The notes under the pieces were generated by a model. The model did no database searches and was not told the DNA's origin. It saw nothing but the letters and a program-made list of their open reading frames with translations. 64,000 nucleotides of DNA, from positions 558,001 to 622,000 of the forward strand of contig NZ_QWGG01000001.1 in NCBI RefSeq assembly GCF_003730195.1, written 5' to 3'. The position numbers and the translations under genes were made by a program. This DNA comes from Halosimplex salinum (lineage in GTDB: Archaea; Halobacteriota; Halobacteria; Halobacteriales; Haloarculaceae). Every line of letters starts with the position of its first letter. The stretch's first letter is position 1. Below are positions 18,650 through 26,829 of the stretch, piece by piece.

Positions 18650-19327
18650 TTACAGCAGGAATTCGCGGGCCGTCTTCGCGTAGAGCCGCGGCGTCCGCCG
18701 CCGCGACCCGTCGAGTGCGTCCGCCAGCGCGCCGGGCGCGTCGTCGAACACGCCCGCGCCGTGGCCGACCAGCACCCGTTCGGGCGCGAAGCGGCCGAGC
18801 GTCTTCGGCGGTTTCAGGCGGAGCGCCGGGTGGACGCCGAGGCGCTCCTCGCTCGTCAGGAAGTACGGCGTCGTCCCGAGGGCTTCGGCGACGACGAGCG
18901 TCCGCGCGTCTTCGTCGTAGAGGAACCCCTCCTTCCAGAACGGGTTGTCGACGAGCTTGTGGAGGTCGTAGCCCGTGTCGGGGAGGCCGCGACGGACGTA
19001 CTCGACGGGGGCGTTGAGGTCCGACCTGACGTCGTCCATCCACTCGGGGACGAACACGGACACGTCGTGCCGTCTGGCGATGGCCGCCGCGTCACGCTTG
19101 TGGCGGTCGAGGAGCGTGACGACGCCCCGGACCGACCCGTGGTCGGCCAGCATGTCGTCCAGACCGCTGACGTCGACCGGGTCGACGAGCCACACGTCGT
19201 CGCCCTCGACGAGCGCGTGGCTGGCCCGCTGCATCGCCTCTTCGGGGTAGGCGATCCACCCTGTCCCGCCGTCCCACTGGTCTATCTCTCGCCACGACGA
19301 CGCGCTCCCGGTGGCTTTCATCGGCAT
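18650..19327 (-). CDS. MBL-like haloarchaeal protein lacking the metal motif
   Basis: A 225 aa protein that resembles metallo-beta-lactamase-fold proteins in its flow (ALVEGDDVWLVDPVDV, GVVTLLDRHKRDAAAIARRHDVSVF, late RVLVGHGAGV), but the HxHxDH motif is replaced by LLDRHKRD. It is therefore probably not a standard metallohydrolase. ATG at 19327 is preferred because a TATA-like CTTATGTGG lies ~27 nt upstream; ATGs at 19321 and 19354 are alternatives. Function unknown. Confidence 0.65.
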   Translation of the reverse strand: MPMKATGSASSWREIDQWDGGTGWIAYPEEAMQRASHALVEGDDVWLVDPVDVSGLDDMLADHGSVRGVVTLLDRHKRDAAAIARRHDVSVFVPEWMDDVRSDLNAPVEYVRRGLPDTGYDLHKLVDNPFWKEGFLYDEDARTLVVAEALGTTPYFLTSEERLGVHPALRLKPPKTLGRFAPERVLVGHGAGVFDDAPGALADALDGSRRRTPRLYAKTAREFLL

Positions 19328-19429
19328 GCCTCGAGGTAGGAGCGCCCGCCACATAAGCGCCGATACCGACTCGTTGGGGCGCGCCGTCGGTTCCGCCCGC
19401 GACCGTCGTCCGCGGGTGGCGGGCCCCGC

Positions 19430-19732
19430 TCAGTCCAGTCGGCTGGTGTCGATGCTGACGCCGGGCGGGGTCACGACGAGGAACCCGCGGAACTGCATCA
19501 GGTCGCCGTCGACCTCCCGGACGTTCCGGGCGAACCCGGCCGCCAGTTCGTTGACGTCTCCCTCGATCGAGAGCACGAGCGTCTGTCCGTTCTCGATGGC
19601 GTCGATCCACTCCTCGTCGGGGGTCGTCCCGTCGAGGACGCCGAGGACGACCCGACCGCCGCCGTCCTTCTCGTCGCGTTCGTCGGTCAACTCCTCCTCG
19701 ACCGTCTGGAGGTCGAGGTCGATCTCGCTCAT
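19430..19732 (-). CDS. Small haloarchaeal protein (DUF5779-like)
   Basis: A 100 aa acidic protein starting MSEIDLDLQTVEEELTDE. It has a central GRVVLGVLDGTTPDEEWIDAI segment and a C-terminal LVVTPPGVSIDTSRLD. I recall it as the haloarchaeal family DUF5779, with no known function. It is soluble, lacks Cys and has no signal peptide. It stands between the MBL-like gene and the PIN/RHH pair on the same strand but with gaps, so co-transcription is uncertain. Confidence 0.7.
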   Translation of the reverse strand: MSEIDLDLQTVEEELTDERDEKDGGGRVVLGVLDGTTPDEEWIDAIENGQTLVLSIEGDVNELAAGFARNVREVDGDLMQFRGFLVVTPPGVSIDTSRLD

Positions 19733-19801
19733 ACCACCCCCGTCGCGGTCGACCGAGAAAAAGGTGTGCGCCGGACGGGGGTCGGGCTACGGAGAGAGCG
19801 G

Positions 19802-20287
19802 CTACTCGAACAGGCCTCTCGCTCTCGTGTAGATAGGCTGTCCGAGCCAGGACCGCTGTTCCGCGAGCCGGTCGACCTTCTCCCGCGCCCGCTCGGTCTC
19901 CATCACCTCTCGCTTCACCAGCGCCTTCAGAACGATAGGTGAGATCGCGACTTCCGCGTCGCTGGCGGTCTGGAGTTCGGGGAGCGCCCTGAGGTCGTCG
20001 GTTATCAGGAACTCGGCATCGAGACGTCGCGTCAGGAGCGCGCAACTGCCCTCGCCGCGGTCGATTCGCGACGATTCGAGCGTCTCCGATACTTCGTGAG
20101 TCTCGAACTCGTCCCGGTTGTCGAGTACCGCCCGAGCGGCGGCTCCGTGCCTGTCGTCGTACTCGCTGGTGTCTTTCAGTTCACCGACGACCGTCTCTGT
20201 CGTGTGGACCTCGAACTCGGCGAGGACGGCGTCGACGGTGTCGACGGCGGCCAGCGAGACGAGCGCAGACGCGTCTGCGACGATCAT
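19802..20287 (-). CDS. PIN-domain protein, VapC-like toxin
   Basis: A 161 aa protein with PIN-domain acidic residues in place: Asp5 in MIVADASALVSLA, Glu in TVVGELKD, Glu in RGEGSCALL and Asp in EFLITDDLRALPEL. Such proteins are Mg-dependent RNases and usually toxins. The start codon follows directly on the stop codon of the upstream RHH gene with no gap, the classical antitoxin-toxin arrangement. The C-terminal ~40 residues form a helical extension. Target RNA unknown. Confidence 0.82.
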   Translation of the reverse strand: MIVADASALVSLAAVDTVDAVLAEFEVHTTETVVGELKDTSEYDDRHGAAARAVLDNRDEFETHEVSETLESSRIDRGEGSCALLTRRLDAEFLITDDLRALPELQTASDAEVAISPIVLKALVKREVMETERAREKVDRLAEQRSWLGQPIYTRARGLFE

Positions 20288-20590
20288 CTACAGGTCCGCG
20301 AGGTCGTCGGCCAGTTCGTCGCCGCGGCCGAGCAGAGTCTTCGAGGCGCGAACGGACTCGGCGTCCTGCCGCCCGATGAACTCCTTCAACGCGTCGAACC
20401 CGATCTCGTCGTCCAGATAGAGTTCGACCACGGCCTCCCTGAACGCATCCTGATCCTCGATGTCGTCGAGGTAGCCCCGAAGCGCCTCGACGACGATCTC
20501 AGTCCGGTTCTTGTGCGAGACTTCGGCGGCCACGTCCGCCTTCTCGATCAGCTCCTCGGGGAGTCGAAAGTTGACGCGAGTCGTTCCCAT
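20288..20590 (-). CDS. Ribbon-helix-helix antitoxin, VapB-like
   Basis: A 100 aa protein starting MGTTRVNFRLPEELIEKAD, with an RHH N-terminal domain (strand TRVNFRLP, then two helices with the NRTEIVVEALRGYL turn) and a C-terminal tail that would bind the toxin. It directly precedes the PIN gene with zero spacing. The start at 20590 places the RHH strand correctly; an in-frame ATG at 20611 is an alternative. A short palindrome between its TATA box and start suggests autoregulation. Confidence 0.8.
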   Translation of the reverse strand: MGTTRVNFRLPEELIEKADVAAEVSHKNRTEIVVEALRGYLDDIEDQDAFREAVVELYLDDEIGFDALKEFIGRQDAESVRASKTLLGRGDELADDLADL

Positions 20591-20605
20591 GATCCGGTTC
20601 TGTGT

Positions 20606-20630
20606 GTACATTGTACCCACTCGTTTATAA
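20606..20630 (-). promoter_or_regulatory. Promoter and putative operator of the VapBC-like pair
   Basis: On the minus strand a TATA box TTATAAA (20624-20630) is followed by a perfect 11-bp palindrome with a one-base centre, GTACA-N-TGTAC, at 20606-20616. Palindromes of this kind between the TATA box and the start are typical sites for RHH antitoxins that repress their own operon. Binding by this antitoxin is inferred, not shown. Confidence 0.5.
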
Positions 20631-20748
20631 GGATTGGCAGAGCTACCGTCACCCTCCCCACGGAGGGAGTCGAACGCGGCCCCGCTCAGTCGGTGAGCCG
20701 AACGGGAGGACCGCCGGACTCAAACCACCGCGGCGGCAATTCCGAATC

Positions 20749-21294
20749 ATGAGCGACACCGAGGACGGCTGGGCGGACCGGCTCAGGGCGAACCGCGAGG
20801 AGAAAGACGACTTCTTCGGCGAGCATCCCCAATCGCCGATCCCGCCCGAGGAGCGCGACGACTTCGACGGCCTCGACTACTTCGACCCCGACGCCGACTA
20901 CCGCGTCGAGGCGACCGTCACCGTCCACGAGGAACCGGACCCCGTCGAGATGGAGACCAGCGACGGCCGGACCGTCCGCTACGAACGGGTCGTCACGTTC
21001 GCGTTCGAACTCGACGGCGAGACCCGCGAACTCCACGGGTACAAGCAGACGCCCGACGACGACGCGCTGTTCGTCCCGTTCCGGGACAAGACCACGGGCC
21101 AGCAGACGTACAAGGGCGGCCGCTACATGGAACTGGAACCCGAGGGCGAACTGAGCGACGGCGGCGAGGTCACGATCGACTTCAACCTCGCGTACTCCCC
21201 CTTCTGCGCCTTCAGCGAGACGTTCTCCTGTCCGTACCCGCCCGAGGAGAACTGGCTGGAGACGACCGTCACTGCCGGCGAGCGCTACGAGTGA
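20749..21294 (+). CDS. DUF1684 family protein
   Basis: A 181 aa protein with the DUF1684 pattern: an N-terminal helix WADRLRANREEKDDFFGEH, the SPIPPEERDDFDGLDYFDPD segment, and a C-terminal beta region with FVPFRDKTTGQQTYKGGRYME and NLAYSPFCAFSETFSCPYPPEENWL. The family is common in bacteria and archaea and its function is not established. The ATG at 20749 agrees with the family start. It is divergent from the VapBC-like pair and upstream of the dioxygenase on the same strand. Confidence 0.82.
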   Translation: MSDTEDGWADRLRANREEKDDFFGEHPQSPIPPEERDDFDGLDYFDPDADYRVEATVTVHEEPDPVEMETSDGRTVRYERVVTFAFELDGETRELHGYKQTPDDDALFVPFRDKTTGQQTYKGGRYMELEPEGELSDGGEVTIDFNLAYSPFCAFSETFSCPYPPEENWLETTVTAGERYE

Positions 21295-21380
21295 ACGGCG
21301 GTATCTGATCGGCGCACGAACCGTTTCTGCCGCGACCGTCCGCTGACAGGCTTAACCGGGTCCGACACGTAGCGAGGGCA

Positions 21381-22310
21381 GTGCTTTCGGACACGCTCGG
21401 CCTGCATCACGTGTCGGTCGTCGCGGGCGACCCGACGGAGAACCGCCGGTTCTACGAGGACGTGCTCGGCCTCCGGTTCGTCCTCCGAACCGTGAACTTC
21501 GAGGAGCCGTTCGTGTATCACCTCTACTACGGCGACGAGCGCGGTGCACCCGGATCCGTCCTGACGTTCTTCACCTACCCCCGCGAGGAGCCCGGTCGGA
21601 TCGGCAAACCCGACATCACCACCGCCGCGCTGCCGGTCCCCGCGGACTCGCTGGAGTTCTGGACCGACCGCTTCGACGACCACGGCGTGGACCGCGACCC
21701 GGTCACCGAACGCTTCGGCGACGCCGTCCTCCCGTTCCGCGACCCCGACGGAACGCGACTGGAACTGGTGGGCGTCGACGACGGTGCTGGGGATCCCCGG
21801 AACGGCGAGTCGGTGCCCGTCGAGCACGCGGTCCGGGGGATCCGCGGCGTCACGATGCGCTCGGCGGACCCGTACGTCACGGCGAGTCTGCTCACCACCT
21901 TCGGGTTCGAACTCGTGGCCGAACGCGCGGACGCCGTTCGCTACCGACTGCCCGGCGGCCGCGAGTCGGTCGTGGACCTGCTGACCGACGAGGCTCAGTA
22001 CGGCCGGGAGGGGCGGGGTTCGATCCACCACGTCGCGCTGAGCGTCGAGAGCGAGGCGCAACTTCGCGAGTGGCGCGACCTGCTGGCCGACAGGGATCTG
22101 GACGTATCGCGGGTGAAGGACAGGCACTTCTTCCACTCGCTGTACGTCCGCGACGGCGCGGGGATCCTGTTCGAACTGGCGACCGAACGCCCCGGACTCG
22201 GCGTCGGGGAGCGCGAACCGTCGCCGGGCGAGGCGCTCGTGCTCCCGCCGTGGCTGGAGGAGGACCGCGAGATGATCGAGGGGCAACTGCCGCCGTTCGT
22301 GAGCGAGTGA
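21381..22310 (+). CDS. Ring-cleaving dioxygenase, VOC superfamily (MhqO/LinE-like)
   Basis: A 309 aa protein with two pairs of VOC modules. Metal ligands are expected at His in TLGLHHVSVVAGD, His in GSIHHVAL and Glu in GILFELATE. HLYYGDERGAPGSVLTFF and DPDGTRLELVG are further family blocks. Homologues cleave hydroquinones or catechols. The gene starts with GTG at 21381. It converges on a paralogous dioxygenase (22326-23267), and a carboxylesterase lies just beyond, as in quinone-detoxification loci of Bacillus (mhqO/mhqD). The substrate here is inferred only. Confidence 0.85.
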   Translation: MLSDTLGLHHVSVVAGDPTENRRFYEDVLGLRFVLRTVNFEEPFVYHLYYGDERGAPGSVLTFFTYPREEPGRIGKPDITTAALPVPADSLEFWTDRFDDHGVDRDPVTERFGDAVLPFRDPDGTRLELVGVDDGAGDPRNGESVPVEHAVRGIRGVTMRSADPYVTASLLTTFGFELVAERADAVRYRLPGGRESVVDLLTDEAQYGREGRGSIHHVALSVESEAQLREWRDLLADRDLDVSRVKDRHFFHSLYVRDGAGILFELATERPGLGVGEREPSPGEALVLPPWLEEDREMIEGQLPPFVSE

Positions 22311-22325
22311 ACGGGGCCCTCGGGG

Positions 22326-23267
22326 TCACGTCGACTTCGGAACGACGGTCAGCTCCGGCAGGTCGGCCTCGAGTTCCTCGCGGCGGTCTTCGAGCCAGTC
22401 GGGGAGGACGAGATGCTCGCCGAGTTCGTCGACGTCCTCGTCGACGGTGTAGCCGGGCGACTTCGTGGCGAACTCGAAGAGCACGCCGGCCTCTGTCCGG
22501 GCGTAGATCGACTTGAACCACTTCCGGTCGATGATCTGCGTGGGGCGGAGGCCACGCTCGACGAGGGCGTCGTGCCACTGGGCCTGCTCGGCGTCGGACA
22601 CCTGGAAGGCGACGTGGTGGACCGTCCCCGCACCGGACTTCCCCTGTGGCGCTTCCGGGTCTTCGAGGAGGTCGACGACGTAGCCGAGGTCGCCGTGGGC
22701 CTCGAAGCGCTGGCGGCCGCGGACGCTCTTGGTCGGGTGAAACCCCATCGTCTTGAGGAGGTTCGCGGTCTGGCTACCGGTCGACAGCGAGAGCGAGACG
22801 CCGAAAAAGCCGCGGATAGCGTGTTCCGCGGGGACGGGCCCCTCCGGCGGGTCGCCGTCCGGCGCGTCCGCGCGTGCGACGAGTTCGAGGTGCAGGCCGT
22901 CGGGGTCTTCGAAGGGGATCACGGTGTCCTCGAAGCGCTCGCGGGGCTCCTTCGTATCGACGCCGTGGTCGTCCAGTCGGTCGGTCCAGTACTCAACCGA
23001 CCCCACGGGGATCACGAACTGGACCGTCGTCGCCTGACCGGTCCCGACGCGGCCGGGCCGGGCGTCCGTGTACGGGAAGAACGTCATGCTCGTGCCGGGA
23101 CTGCCGGTCCTGTCCCCGTAGAACAGGTGATAGACAGACACGTCGTCCTGGTTGACGCTCCGCTTGACGAGGCGCAATCCGAGCGTCTCCGTGTAGAACT
23201 CGTAGTTCCGTCCGGGGTCACTCGCGATGGCTGTCACGTGGTGGATCCCGGGGATGTCGGCTGGCAT
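22326..23267 (-). CDS. Ring-cleaving dioxygenase, VOC superfamily (MhqO/LinE-like)
   Basis: A 313 aa paralogue of the preceding gene on the opposite strand. It starts MPADIPGIHHVTAIASDPGR with the first His ligand. VYHLFYGDRTGSPGTSMTFF, GAGTVHHVAFQVSD and AGVLFEFATKSPGY follow, with His and Glu in the ligand positions. The ATG at 23267 is fixed by the family N-terminus. The two genes' 3' ends are 15 nt apart. Quinone or catechol ring cleavage is the likely activity. Confidence 0.87.
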   Translation of the reverse strand: MPADIPGIHHVTAIASDPGRNYEFYTETLGLRLVKRSVNQDDVSVYHLFYGDRTGSPGTSMTFFPYTDARPGRVGTGQATTVQFVIPVGSVEYWTDRLDDHGVDTKEPRERFEDTVIPFEDPDGLHLELVARADAPDGDPPEGPVPAEHAIRGFFGVSLSLSTGSQTANLLKTMGFHPTKSVRGRQRFEAHGDLGYVVDLLEDPEAPQGKSGAGTVHHVAFQVSDAEQAQWHDALVERGLRPTQIIDRKWFKSIYARTEAGVLFEFATKSPGYTVDEDVDELGEHLVLPDWLEDRREELEADLPELTVVPKST

Positions 23268-23361
23268 GCGGACGGGTTGGAGTTCGACGCCGATAACCCC
23301 TTTGTCGGCACACTCAAACAGCCGAGATCGGAGAGTACGGACCCTCTCACAGACGGGCGAG

Positions 23362-24030
23362 CTACGGGGCTGACCCGTCCGCCGAGCGGCCGTTCGCGTC
23401 GTCGACGAGCGCGTCGACGAGGTCGCCGACCGCCGCGAGTTCGGCGTCCGTGATCCCGTGGTGCTCGCCCTCACCGATCCGGATGGTCACGTCGCCGCCG
23501 AGCGCCTCGAACGTCGCGGCGGTCTCGCGGAGGCGCTCGACCGGGACGTGCGGGTCCTCCTCGTGTCCGCCGACGAGGACCGGCGTTCCGTCGAGCGAGC
23601 CCTCGTACTCGCCGACGTCGGGCCCCATCAGGCCACCGCTCGACAGCGCGACGCCGCCGTACCGTCGCGGTGTGCGGGCGACGAACTCGGCGACGACGCA
23701 AGCGCCCTGTGAGATGCCGAGGACGACGACCCGCCCCCGTGGAATGCCCGCCTCGCGGACGGTCTCGACCGCGTCCCCGACGGCCGCGAGCGCCGACGAG
23801 AACTCCGGTTCGTTCGACTCGACGGGCGCGCGGAACGACCCGGGATACCAGCGGTCGAACGCGGCCCCGGGAGCGACCAGCGCGAGGCCGTGACGGTAGA
23901 ATTCGTCGGCGAGCGCGACGATGCCCTCCGCCGTCCCGCCGCGGCCGTGGACGAGGACGGTCGCCGCCTCGGCCACGGACAGCGGCGCGCCCGCCGTCAC
24001 GAGCGGCCGGTTCTGGTGGGGGCCGTCCAT
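23362..24030 (-). CDS. Alpha/beta hydrolase, phospholipase/carboxylesterase type (MhqD-like)
   Basis: A 222 aa serine hydrolase. The oxyanion-hole segment VLVHGRGGTAEG, the nucleophile elbow VLGISQGACV, Asp in GGHEEDPHVP and His in GEGEHHGI make a plausible catalytic triad. It lies 94 nt upstream of the second dioxygenase on the same strand and is probably expressed with it. In Bacillus a hydrolase of this family (MhqD) is co-regulated with the ring-cleaving dioxygenase MhqO during quinone stress; a similar role is inferred here. Confidence 0.82.
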   Translation of the reverse strand: MDGPHQNRPLVTAGAPLSVAEAATVLVHGRGGTAEGIVALADEFYRHGLALVAPGAAFDRWYPGSFRAPVESNEPEFSSALAAVGDAVETVREAGIPRGRVVVLGISQGACVVAEFVARTPRRYGGVALSSGGLMGPDVGEYEGSLDGTPVLVGGHEEDPHVPVERLRETAATFEALGGDVTIRIGEGEHHGITDAELAAVGDLVDALVDDANGRSADGSAP

Positions 24031-24132
24031 CTCAGAGCGCGCTCCCGCTCTCGCTCTCGGACGGGTCGGTCGTCGCTCGCTCGCACTCCGGCGTCATCTC
24101 CAGATGCTACGTCGGCAAGCCCCTTGAATCAC

Positions 24133-24257
24133 GGTCGGTCGTCGGCCGCGGTGGCTCGGTCGGTCGTCGGCCGCGGTGGCTCGGTCGGTCGTCGGCCGCG
24201 GTGGCTCGGTCGGTCGTTGGCCGCGGTGACTCGGTCGGTCGTCGGCCGCGGTGGCTC
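24133..24257. repeat. Five tandem 25-bp repeats
   Basis: Five head-to-tail copies of a 25-bp unit containing GTCGTCGGCCGCGGTGG run from 24133 to 24257. Copies 1, 2, 3 and 5 are identical and copy 4 differs at two bases. The array ends inside the TGA stop codon of the short-chain dehydrogenase on the minus strand. There are no spacers, so it is not a CRISPR array. It lies between that gene's stop and the next gene. Confidence 0.9.
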
Positions 24258-25089
24258 AGTCGGCCGCCTGCCCGCCGTCGACCGGGATCGTGACGCCCGT
24301 GATGTACGAGGCGTCGGACGAGCAGAGGAAGGCGACGGTGCCGGCCATCTCCTCGGGGTCGGCGATTCGCCCCATCGGCACGTCCCGCATCGCCGACGTG
24401 TCGAACTCGGCCCGGGACGTCCGGATCATCATCCGGATCAGACGGACCACCGACCGAACCCGGTCGAGTATCGACGACGACCCGCCGGTCTCGCCCAGCA
24501 TCCCGGACTGGATGTTCGTCTTCGTCGGTCCGGGGGCGATGGCGTTGATCCGGACGCCGCGTCCGGCGTACTCCAGCGCGACGGACTTCGTCAGGCCGAC
24601 GACGCCGTGCTTGCTGGCGGAGTAGCTGGAGAGCCCGCCCATCCCCACGAGACCCGCCTCGGAGGCGGTGTTGACGATCGCGCCGCTCCCCTGGCGCTCC
24701 ATGACCGGGAGTTCCGCCTTCATGCACGCCCAGATCCCCTTCAGATTGACGTCGACGATCCGGTCCCAGTTTGCCTCCGAGATCCCGGTCGTCTCCACGA
24801 AGTCGGTGAGGATACCCGCGTTGTTGTGGGCGAAATCGAGGCTCCCGTAGGTCTCGACGGCGACCTCGACCATCCGCTCGACCGAGTCGGTGTCGGACAC
24901 GTCCACCTCGACGAAGGTCGCGTCCCCGCCGGCGTCCTCTATCAGGTCGACCGACTCGCGGCCCTGCTCGACGGCGACGTCGGCGACGACGACGTTGGCA
25001 CCTTCCTCGGCGAAGCGCCGTGCCGTCGCGCGGCCGATACCCGACCCGGCTCCAGTCACGAGCGCCGTCTTCCCGGCTACTCCGTTCAT
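24256..25089 (-). CDS. Short-chain dehydrogenase/reductase (SDR)
   Basis: A 277 aa NAD(P)-dependent oxidoreductase. The cofactor motif TGAGSGIG is near the N-terminus (TALVTGAGSGIGRATA), followed by NNAGIL, the catalytic Ser and YSASKHG, and the closing ASYITGVTIPVDGGQ. An insert of ~20 residues (RSVVRLIRMMIRTSR) lies in the substrate-loop region and may adapt it to a particular substrate. ATG at 25089 is preferred; an in-frame ATG at 25101 is possible. It follows the FAD oxidoreductase by ~50 nt on the same strand, so the two may form an operon. Confidence 0.9.
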   Translation of the reverse strand: MNGVAGKTALVTGAGSGIGRATARRFAEEGANVVVADVAVEQGRESVDLIEDAGGDATFVEVDVSDTDSVERMVEVAVETYGSLDFAHNNAGILTDFVETTGISEANWDRIVDVNLKGIWACMKAELPVMERQGSGAIVNTASEAGLVGMGGLSSYSASKHGVVGLTKSVALEYAGRGVRINAIAPGPTKTNIQSGMLGETGGSSSILDRVRSVVRLIRMMIRTSRAEFDTSAMRDVPMGRIADPEEMAGTVAFLCSSDASYITGVTIPVDGGQAAD

Positions 25090-25137
25090 GTCGCGATCCA
25101 TCCGTCGACTCCGAGAAAAAATTTCGCCGCCGGTCGC

Positions 25138-26535
25138 CTACTCCGTCGGTTCGACGTTGTGGTTGAGTCGGAACAGGTTCTCCGGGTCCCACTCGTTTTT
25201 GACTTCTACCAGCCGGTCGTAGTTCTCGCGGTAGGCGGCCCGCTGGTCGCCGACCGCCTCGGGGACGAAGTTGGCGTAGACGCCGCCTGTCGCGTGAGGA
25301 GCCATCGCCTCGTGGAGGTCTCGCGCCCACGCGATGCACTCGTCGTCCCGTTCGGGGTCCTCCCACTGGGTGTGGATGTTCATGATGAACTCCGCGTCGC
25401 GGTGGGGATAGGCCGTCGCGTCCACGGGCTTTTCGTTTATCGCCCCGCCGAGGTTCGGGATGGCGATCTCGGTGTGCGGCGTCGGGATGGTCTCTCCGTA
25501 CTCCATGAACGTCTCTATCATCTCGTCGGTGAGCTCGACGAAGTTGTGGGACTTCCAGTAGTGCCTGTTTCCGGCCGGAGCCAGGTCGTCGAACGCCTGC
25601 TGCCAGCCGGTGTAGGGGTGCGGTCCGACCGCGTCGGCGATCGGATCGCCGACGTCGCGGATCGGCTGAAGTACCTCTTCTCCCTCCTCGACGTCGCCGG
25701 CGTAGAACGTGGCCAGGATGACGACCTTCCGGCCGTGCCACTCCTCGGGGACGAACGGCATCGGCGGAGCGTGTCTGATGACGCACCAGACTGTCGCCTC
25801 GTCGGGCGCACTGGCGGTGAACTCGCGGTACCCCGAGAGGACCGCTCGCCCGTCGTCGAACGGATGGACGACCGGGCCGGACAGCACGGTCGGGCCGACC
25901 TCGTGCAACTGGAACTCGAAGGACGTGACGATCCCGAAGTTGCCGCCACCGCCTCTGAGCCCCCAGAAGAGGTCCTCGTGTTCGGTCTCGCTGGCGTGGA
26001 CCAGCTCGCCCTCCGCGGTGACCACGTCTGCCGACAGCAGGTTGTCGACTGTCAGTCCGTACTTGCGCGAGAGCCACCCCCAGCCGCCGCCGAGGGTCAG
26101 CCCGGCGATACCGGTCGTCGAGTTGTACCCGGCGGGCGTGGCGAGCCCGAACGCCTGGGTCTCGTGGTCCAGTTCGTGGAGGACGACGCCCGGTTCGACG
26201 CGGGCGGTTTTCGCGTCCGGATCGACCCGAACGGAATCCATCGCCGAGAGGTCGATCACGAGGGCGTCGTCCGCCACGGCCCTCCCCGCGATGTTGTGTC
26301 CGCCGCCTTTCACCGAGAGATCGATGTCCTGCTCTCTGGCGAACGTGACCGCGCTGATGACGTCGGCGGCGCCGGCACAGCGAGCGACGAGCGCCGGGTG
26401 CTTGTCTATCATCCCGTTCCAGACCGTCCGTGCCTCGTCGTAGCCCTCGTCGTCGGGCCGGAGGAGCGACCCCCGGAGCGACACTTCGAATTCGGCGACC
26501 GCTTCGTCGTCCGATATAGGCGTCTCTGCTGACAC
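25138..26535 (-). CDS. FAD-binding oxidoreductase, berberine bridge enzyme-like
   Basis: A 465 aa flavoprotein of the vanillyl-alcohol oxidase/BBE group. The FAD-binding region shows LSVKGGGHNIAGRAVADDALVIDLSAM-type sequence, where the His in GGGHN is the usual site of covalent FAD attachment, and TPAGYNSTTGIAGLTLGGGWG. The C-terminal BBE segment, YRENYDRLVEVKNEWDPENLF, is clear. Such enzymes oxidise sugars, alkaloids or other alcohols with O2. The start is GTG at 26535. The downstream SDR may act on the product. Confidence 0.9.
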   Translation of the reverse strand: MSAETPISDDEAVAEFEVSLRGSLLRPDDEGYDEARTVWNGMIDKHPALVARCAGAADVISAVTFAREQDIDLSVKGGGHNIAGRAVADDALVIDLSAMDSVRVDPDAKTARVEPGVVLHELDHETQAFGLATPAGYNSTTGIAGLTLGGGWGWLSRKYGLTVDNLLSADVVTAEGELVHASETEHEDLFWGLRGGGGNFGIVTSFEFQLHEVGPTVLSGPVVHPFDDGRAVLSGYREFTASAPDEATVWCVIRHAPPMPFVPEEWHGRKVVILATFYAGDVEEGEEVLQPIRDVGDPIADAVGPHPYTGWQQAFDDLAPAGNRHYWKSHNFVELTDEMIETFMEYGETIPTPHTEIAIPNLGGAINEKPVDATAYPHRDAEFIMNIHTQWEDPERDDECIAWARDLHEAMAPHATGGVYANFVPEAVGDQRAAYRENYDRLVEVKNEWDPENLFRLNHNVEPTE

Positions 26536-26796
26536 TTGTAATTCACCCGTATGCTGATCAACGCGACGAGCCCCTGTGAACTGCTACCATTTTCACGCTG
26601 GCCGATCGTTTGATCGTTCGAGTGACAGTCTTCGAGGTTTGTCGAGAGCGCGGTCGCGCGAGCCGCAGTCGGTCGATCTCGGCGTTTGAACGACGAAGCC
26701 CCCGCGTTCGTCTACTTCCCGGAGAGCGCGGATCGCCGTCATCGAGGGGCGCCGGAGCGTGTCACGCGCTACCACTTCGGGGCACCGAGCGGAGAC

Positions 26797-26803
26797 TTTA
26801 TAT
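26797..26803 (+). promoter_or_regulatory. TATA box for leuA
   Basis: TTTATAT lies about 30 nt before the ATG at 26830, the spacing of leaderless haloarchaeal transcripts. This supports translation starting at 26830 rather than at the earlier GTG at 26759, which lies upstream of this TATA box. Confidence 0.6.
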
Positions 26804-26829
26804 GCTGCGAGGGAACACGATAGGGTACA

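Noticed and set aside
24133-24257. CRISPR or coding repeat
   Set aside because: Copies are contiguous without spacers, and the frames across the array give no plausible protein.
24107-26077. 656-codon open frame on the minus strand
   Set aside because: It overlaps the SDR and FAD oxidoreductase in another frame and includes translated tandem repeats; composition is that of a shadow.
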